Shown here: positions 12,836 through 23,600 of the stretch, in pieces
Layout of the letters: each line of letters starts with the position of its first letter
How positions within the stretch are numbered: the first letter of the stretch is position 1
Assembly (NCBI RefSeq): GCF_023343835.1
Contig: NC_064437.1
Span: 41,131,967 to 41,195,966 of the forward strand
DNA length: 64,000 bases
Origin: Lagopus muta
Lineage: Eukaryota > Chordata > Aves > Galliformes > Phasianidae
Direction: 5' to 3'
Notes under the pieces: generated by a model
The model's database searches: none
What the model saw: only the letters and a program-made list of their open reading frames with translations
What the model was told of the DNA's origin: nothing
Position numbers and translations under genes: made by a program

Positions 12836-14846
12836 ATAGAACAGAATTTTTAGCTGTACTTGCTATTGTGTCTGTTCTGTCTCAGTGGAAGTCGAATCAT
12901 ATAGCAGAGATTATTATTGATTTGTATTTATTTTTTTCCCCTAGAATTATTTACTGTTAACCCTTTATGGTTATGAAGTTGTTTGCCTCAATCTTTAAGG
13001 ACTAACTTGAGCTCTGGTGCAATAAAATGTGCTTCTGTTTATTTTCTGAAGACTTGCACGAGAAACAACTTACATGTCATTCTTCCTAGAGGCTGGAGAT
13101 GCAAAAAATCTGCAATTATTGAACAACTTAAAGAAAAGTGGTAAAGCTCATGTTACAGTCAGGATAAAAAAAAAAAAATCACTTTGTATTAGTCAAGAAC
13201 AACCAGAGGCTTTCCTGTACACCAGTGTTCATGTTACAGACAACTTGCCCACACTGTGATGGATATGGGCTCTAAAAGGGTATTCTTGGGTTCTGAGTGC
13301 CCAGGTAATGAGCAGAGTTTGAATAGACTGGCAAACCAAAGTGAAAAGACAGTAATACATGATTGCTGGCAGACTGCCTAGATGGGAGTTGGTAAATACA
13401 ATTCTAGCTTGTATTTCAAAGTCAGGAGGGAATGATGTTTAATATTCCTATTGTTAGCACTAATGATCTACTCTGGGCATTTTAAATAATTTTGCACTGT
13501 GAAAAATGCAATTTCAATATATACTCATTTTCCTTCAGTATCAAGCTGGTTTTCGCTTGCTACTTTTCTTAAATGCTACCTTGGAAGAGCCCTCCCTTAA
13601 AGACGACGTGGGATTTGAGGCTGTGAGACAGACACAGAGAGTGATGGAAGATAATTAACATTAATAAAGATAATACATTCCAATTACATTCGGTGTTTTA
13701 CTCCCTAGCTCTACAGGAACAAATGGTAAAACTGGCTGCAACACCGTGCCTACAGCAGGGAGCTGAGACAACAAATTGTTCTGAAGAGTTATTAGTGAAT
13801 GCTGATGGGTTTTTCCCATACAAAAAGAAAGATTGCAATGGTTCCTGCACCTGCAAAGAGTATCCTAGAAACATCACCGGGGAAACCGTGTGCCAGGACT
13901 TTTTTTTTTTTCAGTGCTTTTTGTTGAAAGTAATCGCAGTTGGAAAACAAAGGTCAAGAGCAATTTGAGCTTTCCCAAATGCAAGAGCTTAACTCATTAC
14001 TGAAAGAAATGCTTGTGTTGTCGTTTTCTGCTGAAAGGCTAAATATCAGGTTCCCGAGTCAGCCACCAGGCTATCCAATTGCAGCTCAGCCAAACCTGAA
14101 TGTCACTCAATCTCAGATGTCACCTCTCACTTGCGGGAAAATTACAGTTAGCATTTAACTCCAGCTTTTGCCTCGTGAAGTAACCAGCCGGTGCTGAGGA
14201 TAGCTGGAGCTTTCTCTGCAACAGAGAACAGGGAAGAGACCACAAAATACCACCAGGTGTAGGGAACAGATCATTGGTCTAAAAAAAGGGGAAGAAAAAA
14301 GCCTTTTTTTTTTTGTCTGCGAAGGTATATGTTGTCCTGTCGTAATGCATGCACAGACCTCAGGTAAGTTCCTGCTTTCTGCTTTGTCATCAGCTTTCAG
14401 GGAAAGTATTAATTCCAGGTTTTCCTACATTATTTACTTCTGACTATTGGATGTTGATGTTTTTCATCAGTTACTCTGAGAACTACATATTCTGTATGGT
14501 TCATACATAAACAGTCATAAAATAATCAGCAGTTATCAGATGAGCTTCTCTCTCTTGACTACTTCATTACTGAGGTAAGTTAAGGCTTAAGCTAGACTTT
14601 AATACCAAACAAACAAATGTGCTTGAAGTAGCCTTTTGCTTCCATCGTTACAAAAACACATTAAGTATTGTCTTCCCTGAGAAATCTTTGAGTACTTTGC
14701 AAATGAAAAGTAATTGAGGGTAAGGTGCTCCTGTTGAAGCAACAAAAGAAAATCTAATTGAAAATCAGCTATGACTAACAGAGAAATGAAATACTGTTCC
14801 ATTCAAACTGTTTGTTTTCTTCTTTCTTGTTCCTTCTGGAGTATAG

Positions 14847-17800
14847 GTGGTACACTCCCTGCTCTGATGAATCCATGCTCACTATCTCAGTCTATTCCTC
14901 TGGTAGAAGGAATCTGCTGTGCCATATCAGACATGAATGCAGACCAAAGGATCGTCACACAGAAAACTTTAGTGGAGCAGTTAGTGAAAAGGTATCCAGG
15001 TAATGTGTTTGTTTCCCTTCCTTTAAAAATGACTCTATCATCAACCTTGAGTATCTATTCATATTGGATGAGCAATGCATAAGAATATCAGCAAGCAGAT
15101 GAGAGAATACTTGAATATGTATACAGTCCTTATCAATCTGAAAGCAACAGTAACATTCCTTTCAGTATGAGGATTCATAAATCCTTGAGAATAGCCAAGG
15201 GAACTGGGTGCAGCAGTGTGCTGAGAGTATGCTCCTCGAGAGTGGGAATGCATACGTGAGGTGTTCAGGGAACAGGTCTGGAAAAGCACAGAACAGACTA
15301 TTTGTCATATCAGTAAGACTTGGGGTCCTTTTTAAGAAGAAGCAGAAATGCATTTGACTTTGGTGGCAAAGGAGTTTGCAGCCCGGGAGCTACAATCAGC
15401 ATCTGCTATCACAAATGCAAGTGGTCTCAAAATCAGATTTGTTGGTCAAATTCCAGCTCCTCCTTTCCTGAAAGCAAGTTTATTACACCAAGTCCTCCTT
15501 TAGCGATGGGACAGCAGACACTTCCATCCAATGCTGCATTTTCCTTCAGTGTGAAAAGCGTTCAATTTCCTTCAGGTTATTGAACTGGGATGTGGGAGCA
15601 TGTATGAGAGACTCTGTAGGAGCTCATTATAGCCTTTTGCAGGAGGTTGTTTGGTTTCATTCTAAGCTTTCTCTTTTGAATGGTTGTAATCTCATAGCTC
15701 TGCAATTGTTATAAGTAAGCTTTCCCATTACTGGGAAAATTTTAATGCAACCCCATCAACTGGTTCTGAAAGCTGCCAGCAATGTGTAGCCTATATGTGA
15801 ACCGAGATTCCACACAGTACCACTTATAGCTCAGCTGGAAGGAGCACTCCATGTATACAGAAGGAGAGAACATTTTTCTTGCTGTTTTCACCTTGTTTTG
15901 GGAGTCTTCACTCTTGTGGGCCCAATGATGTTTCCGTGCTGCCCTCACTTGGCGAGCCCAGGGGGTTCTCCTTGATTCAGGGCTGCAGTCTGCTGTCCCC
16001 AGCCAGATTTTGGGGCAGTCACTGCCATTTTAAGGGAGCCTCAGGCGAATGGGTGGCAGACAGCTGGGTGCTAGCACTGTTGCTGGCTTTGGTGGTGTGT
16101 AAAAGAACAGTCCTGCTATTTGTCCTGAGGCATCTGACACTTCCATGTTGAAATTGAGCATTTCCTATCCGTACTTCAGCAGCCACATCAATTTCAAACT
16201 TCTTTCTGAATCTTGCAAACTAATTACATTGGGCACTTCATGCTGACTCACTTCCAGATCTATCGTAAGCTATTTTTTTTTGACCAGTTCTCATTTTATT
16301 TGAAAAATCTTTTCTAATTTGAAGTATCTGTACCTTCCTTGTAGGCATTGCAGTTCCCTCCCAGAAAATCTTATACAACATCCTTGGCACTCTAATTAAA
16401 GAAAGGAAGATCTATCACACAGGAGAGGGATATTTCATCGTTACCCCCAACACCTACTTTGTCACAAATGATGCTGCAGAATACAATAACAGGGGCCGGC
16501 GGATGGACAGTGAGGACGCTTACCAGGTAACCTGGGAAAGCTGTGCAGACCCAGTGGAAGAAAACATTGCTAAAGTATCCCGTTGTCTCCCTGGCCAGAA
16601 TATGCTCTGTGAACAAAGACTTGAGCAGCTAATGAACCAGGAACATGAGGGAGGAGGCAAGAAAGGCTGCAGTGACAGAAAGTCTTTGATTCAAACTCAG
16701 GTCATCTCTTCATCGGCTGAAAACCGTGCCTGGGACACCATGAAAACCCTGACATCAGTGAAAGAGAAACTGAAATGTAGAAGATTTGGCCTTGGTCTTT
16801 TCTGGAGAAGTACTTCTAAAAAAGAAAAACATAAGGAGTACTCAACGTTTTCAGCCCAGTTTCCCCCCAGCGAGTGGCCGGTCAGAGATGAAGATGACTT
16901 AGATAATATTCCACGTGATGTTGAACATGAAATCATCAGGTGTATTAACCCCACTCTTACTGTTGATAATTTGATTAAACACACAAGATTAATGCAAAAG
17001 TTTGAGGAGAGGAAAACAAATACCACTAAGGATATCTCGGCAGAAGTGTTAACACTACAGCAAAAGTATCTTTCAAAGGAGTGTGTTCAAAAGGCACAAA
17101 TTAGAACAGCAAAACACAGAAGGAAAAATAAGCCAAACAGAGAGAAGCAAATCAGCAGAAACAACTTGAAACCTCATGTGCATGAGCCAACACCCCAAAG
17201 TGAGAAGCTGGAAGAGAACATTTCACTGCTTGTCACAAACCAACAGCCGCTGGATGCAGCGGTGGAATCCCAGGTCCTATATAAAAAGCAAATTAAGAAT
17301 CCTTTTCAGGGTCTCTCATGGAGACACAGCTTTTATGCAAAAGCATACAAGGGTCGTATTAACAGCCAGCGGAAGTCCAGGAGACGAAAGCGGGAAAGAG
17401 ATTTACAAAGGCTTACAAAGTCCTTGGAGTCACCCGGAGCCTCCGAATACGAAGCTGAACAACTGCTTGCTGAAATGCAGGCTGACAACACTAAGCAAAA
17501 CAAATCACCCCAAGCTCATAGGTTCTCCTTCCAATTAAAGAAGAACAGTTTAAGTGACAATGTTGGTTATCTGCACAGCAGTACTTTGCGAATAGATGAT
17601 AAACATAAATACTTTCTGGAGAGTAATGTTTCTGAAGACAACGTCTGCAGAGGAACTGTGAAAAGAAATCCTGGGAATATTAAAAAATCCCCAGACTTCT
17701 ACACTGAAGATAAAAGTGTGCGTAAAGAAAAAGCAAAACATTTACTACATCTGAAAGGTGAATGTTGCAGCTACAAGGCTGACGCTGTTGGTGAGTTGTT

Positions 17801-19621
17801 GGACCAAGCAGCAAATGAATTTCAAAACGTCCACCTCTCAAATTATACAACCAGTGTTACAAGGGAAAAAGAATTTGGTGTGACACACAGACAAAAGACT
17901 GATAAAAAGAATGAACTTGTATTTAAATATGACTGTACCAACTGTTCTGGATCAACAAAGCTGGAAAGTGACAGATTTACCAACAAATGCCATCTTCAGA
18001 ACCAGAAGGTACATGATTGTGACAAGTGTAGTTTGTTGCATCTGGGTGACAATTTGGAATGCAAAGAACCACATCAGTTGCTTTCTTGCCCTGCATTTTC
18101 AGTCGCAAGAGACTGGAGTAAAGCTGTGCAAAAGATGGGGACTGCTCTAAAAATCTCTAAGGTTAATATTTATTCAAACCAATACAATACCACTGTAAAT
18201 AGATATGACTCTGGAGGGTATGGATACAAGGGAAGTGCTGATTTTACAGTATCAACTTATGGCTCAAAAAAGCATCAAAAGCCAGACCTCGCAGAAGAAA
18301 GTTGTTTGTGCAGCCAGGTTCTTCCAATGGTATCCAGACAGGAGAAAGAAACCAGCTTTACTGAATGCATAAAGGCTTCAGCTGTAGATTTTTGTGACAC
18401 TGATGAGGCTGACGCTTTGCAGAACCGCACCTGTGAGATGGCAGAAGTAGTGGCATGCCACCATCTGGGCCCACAAGCCAAAGAAACAAGAACCCCCCCA
18501 GGAATAACAGGTCTCATTTTAATGAATGAATATACTGTGATGCCAGGACAGAATCACACAGGAGGAGCAGAAAACCACAGCATGACAGGAGACAGTGGAA
18601 TTGACTCCCCAAGGTAAGAAAATACATGTAACATAGTTACATGTATCATCACCTAGTTAACAACAATCATATTTGTGTAGACCTTTTGCTGTATATCATA
18701 AACACCCCTCCCCACCAGCAAAACTGGTATTATCTTTTGCTTATGACCCAGAAATACTCAACATTTACAGTGCTCCCATGCTGTATTCCACAAACGTTCT
18801 GCTTAAATCTGCTATGCATATGCTGCTGTTTGTATTTTGCATTTGCATTCACAGTACAAGATGGAGATGCATAGTTGCAGAAATGCTCAGGAACATGAAT
18901 AAACTCAACGTGTTTCTGTTGGCAAGACTATCCATCTTGCCATATGACATTATAGATATTGTCATAGTTACCCTGGTTGCAGGTGAAGAATAAAATGTGT
19001 TTTATAAAGATGTCCAATCATAACTTAAAGTGCAAAATATCCAACTTGCTCACAACAGACAGGAGAATGTTCACACCACCTTGAGGGAGAGGCTCCTTTC
19101 ACTGGGTGCCTGTAGCCTGTAACTACGTACTTTTTCGAAGAGATTTTTTGAAAGTTTCTTAATGGAAAACGAATTGATATTAAACAAATTTTATATGGTT
19201 GCACATGGGTAAGACTTACACAGCTGTTAACTAACTGGCAAGAACCGAAGTTAAAATGCTGCGTGGGGGAAAATTACATCAATTTTTAATAGCATTCTAT
19301 GTGCCTAAGACCTTAAATGACCGATGCTTAAGTGCAATTAAAGCACTCATTTGAGTCCTTTAATTAAAGGTCATCATTTTATATGTGTCATCACCTTAAG
19401 CAGCTTATATATACAGGAGCAAATCACATCTTACAGTTTTTAAGGAAATGCTGCTGGAGTGGGGTTTTGGTTGTTTTGTTTTTCCCTTAAGCAGCTTTTT
19501 GGCACAGTTCTCCTGTGTTCCTTGGAGGCGGCCACTTGGAGCCCCTTGGTCAGTCTGATGGTATTGATGCCATCTGAGGTAGCAGAAACCAAACCAGTAC
19601 TGCTTTGTCTTTAGACCGTGA
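14847..19621 (+). CDS. STOX1: STOX1, storkhead box 1 (5' end missing; C-terminus shortened)
   Basis: STOX1 is a winged-helix (storkhead) DNA-binding protein of nucleus and cytoplasm. Visible coding exons are 14847-14999 (acceptor gtatag, donor GTAATG) and 16345-18613 (2269 bp), with a proposed last exon starting at 19615. The second human exon matches here (LCCAISDMN-like ICCAISDMN and VKRYPG). The large exon opens with the end of the winged helix (LGTLIKERKIYHTGEGYFIV) and contains the conserved blocks FSAQFPPSEWPVRDEDDLDN, IPRDVEHEII and NPFQGLSW. It ends in ENHSMTGDSGIDSPR, like human STOX1. Joining 18613 to 19615 gives AGA CCG TGA, so the protein ends one residue into the last exon, while the human protein continues for about 50 residues. 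Exon 1 is not in the window or not recognised. The gene identity is firm; the last splice is inferred. Confidence 0.95.
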
Positions 19622-19690
19622 AGTCTGACATCTAATAATTCTTCTTTTAGATGGACTGAAAAGAAGATGAAGCTTCCTGCCAAACTCTGA
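19622..19690 (+). pseudogene. Untranslated relic of the STOX1 C-terminal coding exon
   Basis: Directly after the early stop at 19619-19621, and in the same frame, the DNA reads SLTSNNSSFRWTEKKMKL and then PAKL, stop at 19688-19690. Human STOX1 at the same place, right after DSGIDSPR, has TQ-SLGSNNS followed by a basic stretch. The shared S-L-x-S-N-N-S core, the position and an acceptor-like tctttag at 19608-19614 support homology. The segment is therefore former coding sequence now lying in the 3' UTR. The rest of the human tail is not recognisable. Confidence 0.6.
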
Positions 19691-20059
19691 CAGCATCAAT
19701 AGCAACGTATGGAGAACATATGGAGAGTGGAAGGGCAGTGACAAAAAGTGCCTTGTTTCAGCTAATTCTAGCCAGGAAGGCTTGCTAAGTTTTTAATAAG
19801 GTGTCAACTTTTTATTTCTAACAGTGCAAGCATACTATAACTGTGCTTGGTGATGTCTGGTGTCTGCCTGTAAATATAAGCCTTTTGTTAACATTTTGGA
19901 GATATCAATAGCAGAAATGTACGGTGTTTTTGTGTTTGTTTTTGCACCTCCTCGTCCAATAAAAATGAGGGCTGACGCGGTGCGTTCGGGTCGGCTGTTC
20001 GCTGGGGGCGGGCACGCACTGCCCAAGCACAACTGTATTTGACCTGAAAATTGCTGAAG
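19691..20059 (+). other. STOX1 3' UTR and 3' flank with poly(A) signal
   Basis: This short non-coding stretch follows the STOX1 relic. A canonical AATAAA lies at 19958-19963 and would give a 3' UTR of about 350 bases. CpG density starts to climb at about 19975 as the DDX50 island is approached, so the STOX1 3' end and the DDX50 promoter are less than 1 kb apart. Confidence 0.6.
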
Positions 20060-20457
20060 GCGTTTCCTTCTCGAGCCACGGGACCGACGGCAGGCGCTGC
20101 GCCTCCTGTCAGAAAACGACGCAGAGCACTGGATCGGCACGCACCTTTTCACACGCAGACTCCTTCACCGCCGAGCCTCTCTCGCTGCCCCGCCGAGCCG
20201 CACGGGGCCAACTGTGGGCTGATGAGCTCTGCAGTGTGAGGGAAGGCGCCCAGCCGCGCGCCCCTGCCTTCTCTCGCGAATGGGGAGCGCGCTCTGCCGC
20301 CCCGCGGATAATTTTGATGCCTTATTCCCGCCTTCTTTCTCTGCCCTCATACACGTGCTTTACATGTACAGTCACGGAAGGGCGCCAAAGCACTCCGCCG
20401 CCGGGAAGCCCGGCCACGCCATCGTGGCGGCGGCCTCGCGGCCGGGGCGCGCGCGGG

Positions 20458-20476
20458 GCACGCTGGGACTTGTAGT
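20458..20476 (-). promoter_or_regulatory. ZNF143/THAP11-type (SBS) site, copy 1
   Basis: The + strand reads GCACGCTGGGACTTGTAGT. Its complement, ACTACAAGTCCCAGCGTGC, fits the long SBS consensus ACTACAAYTCCCAGNRNGC bound by ZNF143 and THAP11 in housekeeping promoters. It is about 170 bp before the DDX50 start codon. Confidence 0.8.
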
Positions 20477-20499
20477 TCAGGCCGAGCGGGGACCCCGGG

Positions 20500-20518
20500 G
20501 CACGCTGGGATTTGTAGT
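20500..20518 (-). promoter_or_regulatory. ZNF143/THAP11-type (SBS) site, copy 2
   Basis: The second copy, GCACGCTGGGATTTGTAGT on the + strand, differs from the first at one base in the core. It starts 42 bp downstream, which is about four helical turns, in the same orientation. It lies just upstream of the inverted CCAAT box. Confidence 0.8.
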
Positions 20519-20643
20519 CCGGCCTAGGGGCGGCCTCCCATTGGCTATGGGGCGGCGGCAGTTCGCCGGGATCGGCACCGGTTTCCGGGGTGGGGTCCAT
20601 TCCTGTCACGGCGCGGTTGCGGCGCGGTGGCCGGCGAGCGACG

Positions 20644-23600
20644 ATGCCTGAGGCTACCCGGATCCGTGCCGGCAGCGGGGCCGAGTCGGAGCCCGACAGC
20701 CCTATGGAAAGTGAGGCTGCGCCAGACGGCAGCCGGCGGCGGCGCAAGGTACCGGGGAGGGTTCTGAAGCCTGCCGAGGCCGGCTCCGGCCCGCTTGTGC
20801 CGCTCCTCCCATGTGCCGGCGGTCGCGCTTCCACCTCCCGGCACGGCGTGGAGCGGCGCGGGCTGCTGGAGGCCCCGTCCCTCCGGAGGAGCTCGGGCCG
20901 GGCAAGGCCTGTGCCGCGGGGTACCCGGTCGGGCCGGCCACGTGCATGGCCTCCCGGAGGCCTCGTGGTGAGGCGGGACCGCCGGGCACGCGGGGTTGGC
21001 CCGGTGGGGCGGCTGGCCGGGTAGGTGTCCTTGGGCGGGGGCTGAGGTGGAGACCGAGCCCTACGGCGTGGGCTCGGGTGTCCCGATAGCGGGAGGCGCC
21101 CGGCCCGCCTCTGAGAGCAGCCGGGAATGCACGTGTGCGCGTCTCTCTGACGGCCTTGTTGCTTTTGGCTCGCCAGAAGGAGAAGAAAGAGAAGAAATCC
21201 AAGCGGCACGATAAGGCTCGGAAGAGGAAAGCTCAGGCAGATGAAAGCGAGCAGTCGGAAGAAGAAGAGAGTGAGTCGCCAAAGCCCAAGAAAGCAAAGA
21301 ACAGAGGGAAGCAAAATGGGCACGTGAGGGAGGAGAGCCCAGAGAATGCCAAGCTGTCTTCTATCAGTGCCAAATCCACCCACAAGAAACAGCCCAGCAA
21401 CTCCAGCGAAACGTCCAGTGGGGATGGGGACAGTGACCAGGAGCAGGTAATGGGGGTACCTGGTGTGCCATGGTGACAAGGGGAGCTTTCAGCACCTGTG
21501 TTACAGTCAGCCTACGTTTAGAGCAGGTTATCTTCATTTCTTTGCGTGTGCTTTTCCCTCACAACCAATGGGAAGACTGCCCTGACTTTCCAGACTGAAA
21601 GCTGCTTGGTTGTTCTTGCTGGCAGTTGTTTGCCAACAGTTGGAATTGTGAGAGTGCTGAAGTTCTAGATCAGCGCCCGTGGTTTCCTCACATCAACAGT
21701 GCCAGTGCCGTTGGAGCTGCTGGTTGCTGCCTTCAGGCTGCACGCAGAGGGCATCTGGGTGTGATTTACTGGCAGTGGCTGTGATCGCTAGAGATTTGTT
21801 TTAATTGTCTTCTTGCCAATATGAGTTCTTCTGTGGTAATTTTTTTTTTATTATAGTTAGTGGAGAAAGAAACGTAACATTTTTTTTTAATGCGTGATCT
21901 AATAAATTGTTAGCTTTTAATATGGTAAGATCCACCTTAGTGTAATAAAATGTATCATTGTAACAGTTTTGTATTTTTCAGCCCTTTTGTAGTAATGTTT
22001 TTATTTTTTTGGACTTTGATTCTACCTGCTAAAACATACATTGAAGTGAGGCTCTAGGAAGATTTGCTGGTCTGCCTTGTTTTGTTACTCCTAGGAATCA
22101 GTTTGTGTCTGGAAATGAATGTGCTGTACAAGTTGGGCAGTAGATGGTTAGCTGGGTCTCAGGCTCGTTTCTTGCCCGTTACAACACACTCTGGTTGCCT
22201 GTCAGTAATTGTTTAAAACATAATCTTGAGAATTTTGGGGGGTGGAGTTTGGATGTCTTGCATTATTATGCCATTGTATTTAAGGCAAAGTCTTCATTTG
22301 AATTACAGGTTGCTTCTGTCTAACTTTGAAATATAATAGTAAGTAAAACAAAGAAGGCTCTTCAGCCACAGCTATGATGTTGTTACTGAAAGTTTGACCT
22401 TTGGCTGGGACACCAGTGTGTATGCTGTTATCCTACATTTTCTGATCGTCACACACGGTATTCATAGGAAACATTTTATGAATTATTATTTACTTAACAG
22501 GAGATGACTGAAGAGCAGAAAGAGGGTGCTTTCTCCAATTTCCCTATCTCTAAAGGGACCATTCAGCTTCTTCAAGGTAAATTTCTTTTCATGATGTGAT
22601 TTGCCTAGCTCAGGCTTTACAGTAGAACTTCAAATGAAAGATAGCTCAAAAAATGGTGTGGGAAATTTTCGGTTCAAAGTTATTTCATAGCATGTAAAGG
22701 AAAACCAGTTATATTTAGCATCTCTGACATTAGTTTGTGAATGAGTTAATGTAAAATTAAGAGAAGTAATATTGACATTTTATTTGAAAGTGAAAGTTTT
22801 TCTTAGCTAAGTGGGGAGCACTACGTAAATACAGTCAGAGTATTTAAAAGCTTTCATTAATGGCTAATAATTTCATCTGTCCCTGACTCTGGTGCTATGA
22901 AGTAGGAGAGTAAGGTGGGCAGCCCTAAGGTTGTGTCAGGATTAAATCAATCGTCTGTGATTAAATAAATCAGCGGAGGTGAAGATAAAGTCTTGACTTG
23001 CTCTAGGCTTGTTTGGTGGATGTTCTGCTAAGGGTGACCTCCTTTGAGGAGTATTGTATTAAAGCAGTCTGTTCTAATTGTTGCAGCTCGAGGAGTGACA
23101 TACCTGTTTCCTGTGCAAGTGAAGACCTTCCACCCAGTATATTCTGGCAAAGATGTAATTGCTCAAGCACGAACTGGAACAGGGAAGACTTTCTCTTTTG
23201 CTATTCCATTAATTGAAAAGCTTCAGACAGACTCGGAGGAAAGAAGAAGAGGCCGTTCACCAAAAGTAACTATCTGGCTAGAATGCTGGTTTTGCGTTTG
23301 TCCTGTGCCCAAGTGATTCAGAAGATTAACTCACTGAAAAAGTGCTTCAGGTTTATGCAGGGATAAAAGCTATCTCCTTAAATAAGTTTGTTGAAATGGT
23401 GGGAGATGTTAAAAATACTTATTTTTCAGTAGGACAAGCAAAAGATGTTGAAACTTTTGTTCCAGAGAATGCACATTCATTACGAGATGTCAGCATTCTG
23501 ATCAACTAAGTTTATTCTCTTAAGTTTGTTTTACCAAACTCTTATAGTGTATCCCCAAATTAGATAGGCCAAAGCTGATCATATGCTCTTCTGTGGTGGG

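Larger units (their letters stand above)
1..14846. other. Non-coding stretch left of the first visible STOX1 exon
   Basis: No exon of a known gene is recognised here. In mammals the first STOX1 intron is long and its first exon is GC-rich, so most of this stretch is probably STOX1 intron 1, with exon 1 beyond the left edge. That is inference. The sequence is mostly AT-rich. A patch at about 7300-8700 is richer in CpG and could be regulatory. Two old CR1 fragments lie at about 9940-10440 and 12698-12835. Two minus-strand open stretches near 692-919 and 1648-1860 look mildly coding and are discussed as a finding. Confidence 0.6.
20060..20950 (+). promoter_or_regulatory. CpG island and promoter of DDX50
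   Basis: The DNA becomes GC- and CpG-rich, without a TATA box, around the first DDX50 exon. It holds two 19-bp ZNF143/SBS-type motifs, an inverted CCAAT box (ATTGG at 20540-20544) and the GGGGCGGCGG stretch just after it. The transcription start probably lies between the CCAAT box and the ATG at 20644, giving a short 5' UTR. The extent of the island is judged by eye. Confidence 0.8.

Noticed and set aside
18833-18993. Frame at 18863-18993 as the last STOX1 exon
   Set aside because: An acceptor-like CAG precedes it and the phase would fit, but the product shows no similarity to the conserved STOX1 C-terminus. The 19615 acceptor gives the SxxSNNS match.
20322-21479. Minus-strand frame of 385 codons over the DDX50 CpG island
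   Set aside because: Long open frames opposite CpG-rich DNA are expected because stop codons are AT-rich. The DDX50 exons on the + strand explain the region.
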